From positions 1 to 20,916 of the forward strand of contig JBOGJI010000354.1 of assembly GCA_050747865.1 (NCBI GenBank): a stretch of DNA of 20,916 bases. Reading direction: 5' to 3'. The DNA comes from JBOGJI01 sp050747865. Its GTDB lineage: Bacteria > Acidobacteriota > Thermoanaerobaculia > Multivoradales > JAHEKO01. The notes under the pieces are model-generated. The model saw only the letters and a program-made list of their open reading frames with translations, had not been told where the DNA came from and made no database searches. Both the position numbers and the translations under genes were made by a program. Below, in pieces: positions 16,592 through 20,916 of the stretch (position 1 is the first letter of the stretch; the number at the start of each line of letters is the position of its first letter).

Positions 16592-18517
16592 TTACGCGCC
16601 GGCAGCGCGGGTGGCGGGCCGCCGTTCCTCCTGGGCCGCGATCTCCTCCAACGTCTGGCGGGCGCGCTCCAGGCTGACGTCGAGCGGCTGAACGCCGGTC
16701 TCGAAGTCGGCGAGCTGGCCGTCGAGCACCCGGATGCCGAAGCGGTAGAGCGCGGCGTCGTCGTTCTCCCACAGGCGGTAGAACAGCTCGCCGACGTTGC
16801 GCCGGGACTCGCGGCAGAACAGGTCCGCCAGCTCGACGGCGCGGGACGCGGTTGCGTGTCCGGCCCGCTGGAGCGCCCGCGCTCGCGTGACCGAGGCGGC
16901 CATGGCGAACAGCTCGTTGGCCACGTCGACCAGCCGGAAGAGGAAGGCCTGCTTGTTCTGCAGCTTCCCCTGGTAGCGCACCATGCCGTGGAAGATCTGG
17001 CGCGACAGCCGGCGCGCCGCGCGGTCGAGAAAACGCACGTGGTCCGCCAGCGGCCCGAACTCGGCGTAGCGCGGCCACCTCCCCCAGCCCAGCCAGCGGG
17101 TGGGATACCACCAGAGGTAGAAGCCCGCCGCCCGCAACAGGCCCTTGAGCTTCGCTCCGGCGCCGGCCTCGGGATCGATCAAGGTCCCGGCGATCTCCAG
17201 GTGCTTGTCCACCGCCTCGCGGGCCATGAACAGGTGCATGATCTCGCTCGAGCCCTCGAAGATGCGGTTGATCCGGTAGTCGCGCATCATGCGCTCGACG
17301 CCGATCGGGTCTTCGCCGCGATTGGCCAGCGAGGCCTCGGTCTCGTAGCCGCGGCCGCCGCGGATCTGCATGGCCTCGTCGACGATCTGCCAGGTGCGGT
17401 AGGTGTTCCACTCCTTGGCCGCCGCCGCCTCCAGGCGGATGTCGACGTCGCCGCGATCCGCCATCACCGTGGCGAGCTGGACGAGAGATTCCATGGCGTA
17501 CGTGTACAGCGCCATATAGGCCAGCTTGTGGGTGATCGCCTCGTGGCGGCCGATCGGCCTTCCCCACTGCACCCGCTCCGCCGCCCAGCGGCGGCAGATT
17601 TCGAGGGCAGCCTTGGCGGTGCCGACCGAGCCGTTGGGGATCGACAGGCGGCCGTCGTTGAGCGTGGTCAAGGCGATCTTGAGGCCTCGCCCCTCCTTGC
17701 CGATCAGGTTGCGCTTCGGCACGCGGACGTTGTCGAAGGAGAGGACGGCGTTGGCCAGGGCCTTCAAGCCCATGAAGTGGCAGCGGTGCTCGACGGTGAC
17801 GCCCGGCCAGTCGGTCTCCACCACGAAGGCCGAGATCTTGCCGGACTTCGGATCGCGGGCCATGACGACCAGGAGCTTGGCCAGCGTTCCGTTGGTGCAC
17901 CACAGCTTGGTGCCGTTCAGGATGTAGGCGTCCCCCTCCGGCGTCAGCTCGGCCGTGGTCTCGAGACGCGCCGGGTCGGATCCCACCTCCGGCTCGGTCA
18001 ACGCGAAGGCGGAGATCTCGCCGGCGGCGCAGCGCGGCAGGTACTCGCGCTTGAGCTCGTCCGAGCCGAACAGCTTCAGCGGCTGCGGCACGCCGATCGA
18101 CTGGTGGGCCGACAGCAGGGCCGAGAGATTGCCGTCGAGCCCGCCGACGAACTGCATGACTCTCTGATATTCGACCTGGGTCAGCCCCAGGCCGCCGTAC
18201 TCCTTCGGGATCTTCATGCCGAAGGCGCCGAGCTCGCGCAGGCCCTGCACCACGTGCTCGGGGTACTCGCCCGTGCGGTCGATCTCGCTCGAATCCACCT
18301 CGCGGGCGAAGAAGTCCCGGAAGCGGGCGAAGAAGTCGCGGAACTCCGGCCGCTCATCGGCGACCTCGGCCAGCGGGTAGGGATGGATCAGATCGATGCG
18401 GAAGTTGCCCAGGAAGAGCTCGCGCAGAAAGCTGGGGCGGGTCCACTCCTTCTCGCGCGAGGCTTCGGCGACCTGCATCGCCTCCTGTTCGCTGACTTGC
18501 GGTGCGGGCTTGGTCAT
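16592..18517 (-). CDS. Acyl-CoA dehydrogenase, VLCAD/ACAD9-like
   Basis: The product has 641 residues, much longer than the 380-residue short-chain enzymes, and matches the long form with an extra C-terminal helical domain. It oxidises acyl-CoA to trans-2-enoyl-CoA with FAD, passing electrons to electron-transfer flavoprotein. Visible: FGMKIPKEYGGLGLTQVEY (99-117), the FAD block FALTEPEVGSD (171-181), LNGTKLWCTNG (200-210), GRLSIPNGSVGTAKAAL, QIRGGRGYE (384-392), and RIFEGSSEIM (418-427) with Glu421 at the catalytic-base position. Residues about 466-485 form a Trp-rich patch that might touch the membrane, as in VLCAD. GAGGAG lies 6 nt before the ATG. No ETF, thiolase or hydratase gene is nearby except the oxidoreductase that follows. 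Confidence 0.95.
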   Translation of the reverse strand: MTKPAPQVSEQEAMQVAEASREKEWTRPSFLRELFLGNFRIDLIHPYPLAEVADERPEFRDFFARFRDFFAREVDSSEIDRTGEYPEHVVQGLRELGAFGMKIPKEYGGLGLTQVEYQRVMQFVGGLDGNLSALLSAHQSIGVPQPLKLFGSDELKREYLPRCAAGEISAFALTEPEVGSDPARLETTAELTPEGDAYILNGTKLWCTNGTLAKLLVVMARDPKSGKISAFVVETDWPGVTVEHRCHFMGLKALANAVLSFDNVRVPKRNLIGKEGRGLKIALTTLNDGRLSIPNGSVGTAKAALEICRRWAAERVQWGRPIGRHEAITHKLAYMALYTYAMESLVQLATVMADRGDVDIRLEAAAAKEWNTYRTWQIVDEAMQIRGGRGYETEASLANRGEDPIGVERMMRDYRINRIFEGSSEIMHLFMAREAVDKHLEIAGTLIDPEAGAGAKLKGLLRAAGFYLWWYPTRWLGWGRWPRYAEFGPLADHVRFLDRAARRLSRQIFHGMVRYQGKLQNKQAFLFRLVDVANELFAMAASVTRARALQRAGHATASRAVELADLFCRESRRNVGELFYRLWENDDAALYRFGIRVLDGQLADFETGVQPLDVSLERARQTLEEIAAQEERRPATRAAGA

Positions 18518-18537
18518 GGTCGACTCCTCTGCTCGTC

Positions 18538-18630
18538 ATGCCGCACGGCGGCATCGCCTAGTGTACAGCAAGGCAGAGATTAGCGCAAAGCCCGGTCTCG
18601 GCGCGGCATGAAGCATGCCGCAATGCGGCA
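18538..18630. repeat. Cluster of ATGCCGC/GCGGCAT inverted units
   Basis: The gap after asnS holds ATGCCGC (18538) and GCGGCAT (18548), then GCGGCATG (18603), CATGCCGC (18614) and TGCGGCA (18624). The first pair makes a 7-bp hairpin with a 3-nt loop. The second makes an 8-bp hairpin, and its right arm can instead pair with the last unit. It may act as the asnS terminator; no T-run is present. Confidence 0.65.
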
Positions 18631-18634
18631 GGCG

Positions 18635-19930
18635 CTACGGATAGATCTTGTGCAGCAAACGCGGATACGGAATGGTCTCGCGCAGGTGGGGCACGCCGCA
18701 GATCCAGGCGATGAAGCGCTCCAGTCCCAGCCCGAAGCCGCTGTGCGGGAAGGTCCCGTAGCGGCGTACGTCGAGGTACCACTGGTAGTTCTCCACCGGC
18801 AGGCCATGCTCCTGGATGCGCTCGAGCAGCAGGTCGTGGTCGTGGATGCGCTGGCTGCCGCCGACGATCTCGCCGTAGCCCTCGGGAGCGATCATGTCGA
18901 GCGCCAGGGCGAGGTCGGGGTTCTCGGGCGCGGGCTGCATGTAGAAGGCCTTGATCGCCGCCGGGTAGCGGCTGATCAGCAGCGGCCGCTCCGAATGCCG
19001 GGCCAGCGCCGTCTCCTCGTCGCCGCCGAAGTCGGCGCCCCATTCGAGGTCGAAGCCCTCCTGCCGCAGGCGTTCGATCGCCTCGGTGTAGGTGATGTGC
19101 GGGTAGGGCCGCTCGGCGGCGCGCTCGAGGCGGGAGACGTCGCGCTCCAGGATCGCCAGATCGCTCTGACAGCGCTCCAGAACCCGCACCACCAGCTCGG
19201 AGACGAACTCCTCGGCCAGGTCGCAGAGCCCTTCGAACTCGAGGAACGCCACCTCCGGCTCGACCATCCAGAACTCCGTGAGGTGGCGCCGGGTCTTGGA
19301 CTTCTCCGCCCGGAAGGTGGGCCCGAAGCAGTAGACCTTGCCCAGGGCCGCCGCCGCCGGCTCCAGGTAGAGCTGGCCCGACTGCGAGAGGTAGGCCGGC
19401 TCGCCGAAGTAATCGGTGGTGAACAGCGTCGATGTCCCCTCGGCCGCGGCGGGGGTGAGGATGGGCGAGTCGACCAGCACGAAGTCTCGGCTGTAGAAGA
19501 AGTCGCGGATCGCCTGCTCCACCTCGGAGCGCACGCGCAGCACCGCGGCCTGGCGCCGCGAGCGCAGCCACAGGTGGCGGTTCTCCATCAGGAAGGCGAC
19601 CCCGTGCTCCTTGGGGCTCACCGGGTAGTCCTCGGTCAGGTGCAGGATCGTCAGCTCGCTCACCTGCAGCTCGACGCCGGACGGCGCCCGCCGGTCCTCC
19701 TTGACCGTGCCGATCAGCTGGATCGTCGACTCCTGGGTCAGCCGCTCCGCCGCCTCCCAGGAGGCATCCGACACATCAGCTCGGCTGACCACGGCCTGCG
19801 CGGTCCCCGAGCCGTCCCGGAACTGCAGGAACGCGAGCTTGCCGCTCGAACGCTTGTTGGCCAGCCAACCCTGTAGGGTCACGGTCTCGCCCACGTGATC
19901 GGGCAATCTGCTTACGGTCGGCGTCTCCAT
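18635..19930 (-). CDS. asnS: Asparaginyl-tRNA synthetase
   Basis: A class IIb synthetase that charges tRNA-Asn with asparagine using ATP. The product has 431 residues. An N-terminal OB-fold (about 14-105, GETVTLQGWLANKRSSGK, LQFRDGSG) binds the anticodon. The catalytic core shows TPAAAEGTSTLFTTDYFG and YLSQSGQLYLE, motif 2 as FRAEKSKTRRHLTEFWMVEPE, and motif 3 as GFGLGLERFIAWICG. The TEFWMVEPE block and GEIVGGSQR separate it from AspRS. Its presence suggests direct charging of tRNA-Asn, although an additional GatCAB route cannot be excluded. No Shine-Dalgarno precedes the ATG, but TACAAT lies 12 nt upstream, so the mRNA may have little or no leader. Confidence 0.96.
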   Translation of the reverse strand: METPTVSRLPDHVGETVTLQGWLANKRSSGKLAFLQFRDGSGTAQAVVSRADVSDASWEAAERLTQESTIQLIGTVKEDRRAPSGVELQVSELTILHLTEDYPVSPKEHGVAFLMENRHLWLRSRRQAAVLRVRSEVEQAIRDFFYSRDFVLVDSPILTPAAAEGTSTLFTTDYFGEPAYLSQSGQLYLEPAAAALGKVYCFGPTFRAEKSKTRRHLTEFWMVEPEVAFLEFEGLCDLAEEFVSELVVRVLERCQSDLAILERDVSRLERAAERPYPHITYTEAIERLRQEGFDLEWGADFGGDEETALARHSERPLLISRYPAAIKAFYMQPAPENPDLALALDMIAPEGYGEIVGGSQRIHDHDLLLERIQEHGLPVENYQWYLDVRRYGTFPHSGFGLGLERFIAWICGVPHLRETIPYPRLLHKIYP

Positions 19931-19942
19931 GATGGGCGCGGG

Positions 19943-19948
19943 ATTGTA
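19943..19948 (-). promoter_or_regulatory. -10-like hexamer for asnS
   Basis: TACAAT on the minus strand matches TATAAT in five of six bases and ends 12 nt before the asnS ATG. No convincing -35 box is seen. If real, transcription would start within about 6 nt of the start codon. Confidence 0.35.
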
Positions 19949-20136
19949 CTACCTGGCGCCCGCCATGACCCCGACGCCTGCCGACCCGGCCTCCATCCTC
20001 GAGGGCCCACTGTTCACCGCCGCGGATCTACCCACCCCGAGCGACAGCGAACGCCGCGCTCCCGAGCAGAGCAGTCGCCCGGCGAGCGCGAGAGAAGCTC
20101 AAGCGCGACTCGAGTCGAGGTAAGGGACCGTCGGGC

Positions 20137-20475
20137 TCAGACACCAAGAACCAGGCGCAGCCCTCGGTCGATGGCCTCGAGATCCCTTCCTGGAAGCTGG
20201 CCGACCCGTTCGAGGAAATCCGTCCGAAGCGCCTTCTGCAGATCGTAGACATTGGCCACGGAGTCCTTCGGCAAGCCGGTCGAACGGCGTGTGAGGCGCA
20301 CCGTACCCGGCAGACCCTCGAGGTGGAGGCGGCTGGTCAGTGGGACCACGAGAAATGTCGTTACCCGTGGCTCGCGTATGAGGTCTGTCTGCACCACGAG
20401 CGCCGGCCGGCGCTTGTCCATTCGCACCCACCATACCTCTCCACGCCTGGGCAAGGCTTCACCATTCGTCGGCAC
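20137..20475 (-). CDS. MazF/PemK-type endoribonuclease toxin
   Basis: The product has 112 residues. MazF toxins cleave RNA at short sequence motifs and stop growth when the labile antitoxin is lost. Family features are RRGEVWWVRMD (10-20), RRPALVVQTD with the conserved Arg at 23, VVPLTSRL with Thr47, GTVRL, and GLPKDSVANVYDLQKA. All expected blocks are present, so it looks intact. The start is taken as GTG at 20475, with GGAGGAG about 4 nt upstream; another GTG at 20493 would add six residues and lies before that site. The gene overlaps the end of the antitoxin gene by 17 nt, which indicates coupled translation. A perfect 12-bp palindrome CGACTCGAGTCG (20106-20117) lies 20 nt past the stop. 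Confidence 0.93.
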   Translation of the reverse strand: MPTNGEALPRRGEVWWVRMDKRRPALVVQTDLIREPRVTTFLVVPLTSRLHLEGLPGTVRLTRRSTGLPKDSVANVYDLQKALRTDFLERVGQLPGRDLEAIDRGLRLVLGV

Positions 20476-20695
20476 CGTACTCCTCCGCGGCACGGCGCGC
20501 CTGGTACTCTCGCCACGCCGCTTCGTCCTCGACGATGTCCCAGCCGTGCTGATCGATGTATTGCCTCACCTGCTCGCGAAGACGTTCGGCTTCCAGTAGC
20601 TGGGCGAGGAGACCAGACCTCGATGTACTGCGCCGCTTCGCTTCCGCGTCGGCAAAGGCGATGAGATCTTCCGGTAGCGACACCCCCACTTTCAT
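20459..20695 (-). CDS. MazE-like ribbon-helix-helix antitoxin
   Basis: The product has 78 residues. The N-terminal part MKVGVSLPEDLIAFADAEAK followed by SRSGLLAQLLEAERL has the strand-helix-helix pattern of ribbon-helix-helix DNA-binding antitoxins. The C-terminal part is charged and Trp-containing (HGWDIVEDEAAWREYQARRA, ending GADEW), as expected for an unstructured tail that wraps around MazF. Antitoxins of this kind repress their own operon. A perfect small palindrome at 20714-20727, 18 nt before the start codon, is a natural operator candidate. No Shine-Dalgarno is visible, and TACCAT ends 6 nt before the ATG, so a leaderless message is possible. Confidence 0.9.
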   Translation of the reverse strand: MKVGVSLPEDLIAFADAEAKRRSTSRSGLLAQLLEAERLREQVRQYIDQHGWDIVEDEAAWREYQARRAAEEYGADEW

Positions 20696-20713
20696 ACTTG
20701 AATGGTAGCACAG

Positions 20714-20727
20714 GCGGGAATACCCGC
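20714..20727. promoter_or_regulatory. Candidate operator of the toxin-antitoxin operon
   Basis: GCGGG (20714-20718) and CCCGC (20723-20727) are exact inverted repeats around AATA. The site is 18 nt before the antitoxin ATG and next to an extended -10-like TGCTACCAT (20702-20709, minus strand). This is where a ribbon-helix-helix repressor would block transcription. It also touches the stop codon of the upstream gene, so a termination hairpin is an alternative. Confidence 0.45.
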
Positions 20728-20916
20728 TTATTCCTCGGGGTGTCTCCAGGCTTCGCGGACAGCTTCCTGCTGGGCGGCTAGCCTGGAGCCGGCGCGGCCT
20801 CGGCTCGCCTGCATGGCCACATCGGCCAGGGCGCTCTCGATCGCTTGGGGAAAGCGGGTCGGCGCGACCCGTTGCTGCACCTCGGGATCGGCGACCAGCA
20901 GCTCGACGGGGCCGAG
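20728..20916 (-). CDS. Unidentified protein, C-terminal 62 residues (5' end outside window)
   Basis: One frame stays open from the window edge to a TAA at 20728-20730. It reads as protein, beginning LGPVELLVADPEVQQRVAP, with ALADVAMQASRGRAGSRLAA in the middle and a charged end, EAVREAWRHPEE. The last 40 residues look helical and amphipathic. I do not recognise a family, and the piece is too short to name. It ends 32 nt before the antitoxin start, on the same strand, so readthrough into the toxin-antitoxin pair is possible. Confidence 0.6.
   Translation of the reverse strand, partial: LGPVELLVADPEVQQRVAPTRFPQAIESALADVAMQASRGRAGSRLAAQQEAVREAWRHPEE

Noticed and set aside
16572..17903. Upstream in-frame extension of the oxidoreductase gene
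   Set aside because: It lies inside the acyl-CoA dehydrogenase gene in another frame and shows no family resemblance; the ATG at 16571 starts the GroES-like domain.
19929..20123. Small plus-strand open frame of 64 codons starting over the asnS start codon
   Set aside because: It has no Shine-Dalgarno, overlaps the asnS start and promoter area, and is low-complexity Pro/Ala/Ser/Arg. It could be a decayed gene fragment, but nothing supports expression. The rest of this 206-nt gap shows only a small palindrome.

Overview
The window is 20.9 kb of GC-rich bacterial chromosome that is almost fully coded by single-copy, mostly housekeeping genes. No rRNA, tRNA, CRISPR array, transposase or phage gene was seen. 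Genes lie on both strands in short runs of one to three, the usual look of a slow-growing or uncultured soil or sediment bacterium. The mix of genes (LTA4H-type M1 peptidase lipoprotein, VLCAD/ACAD9-type acyl-CoA dehydrogenase, bacterial AsnRS, DUF1579 and DUF2330 secreted proteins) would suit Acidobacteriota or a nearby phylum. That placement is inference and weak.

Layout. (1) 1-3.8 kb: the 3' part of secA, a convergent secreted DUF1579 protein, and guaB (IMP dehydrogenase) divergent from it. (2) 3.8-8.7 kb: an 813-residue HerA/FtsK-like ATPase on the minus strand, divergent from a two-gene unit made of an RnfD/NqrB-like membrane protein and a secreted DUF2330 protein whose stop and start codons overlap. 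(3) 8.7-11.9 kb, minus strand: mscL, ribF, trxA, then an M24 metallopeptidase whose 5' end looks damaged. (4) 11.9-15.6 kb, plus strand: ATPase and permease of a Zn/Mn-type ABC importer without a binding-protein gene, split by a long imperfect palindrome, then an M1 aminopeptidase lipoprotein. (5) 15.6-19.9 kb, minus strand: asnS, a long-chain-type acyl-CoA dehydrogenase and a quinone-oxidoreductase-like MDR protein. (6) 20.1-20.9 kb, minus strand: a MazE-like/MazF toxin-antitoxin pair and the last 62 codons of an unidentified gene.

The most interesting material is not a defence island. It is (a) the orphan RnfD-like/DUF2330 pair, whose RnfD-like member seems to lack the flavinylation motif; (b) the 159-nt palindrome over the ABC ATPase stop codon, whose arm differences near its base are mostly wobble-compatible in plus-strand RNA; (c) dispersed GGGGTCA heptamer repeats in two intergenic gaps; (d) a perfect small palindrome just upstream of the antitoxin gene; and (e) several gene starts with no Shine-Dalgarno but a -10-like hexamer close to the start codon. 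I see no convincing new multi-gene system; the RnfD-like/DUF2330 unit is the best candidate for undescribed biology.
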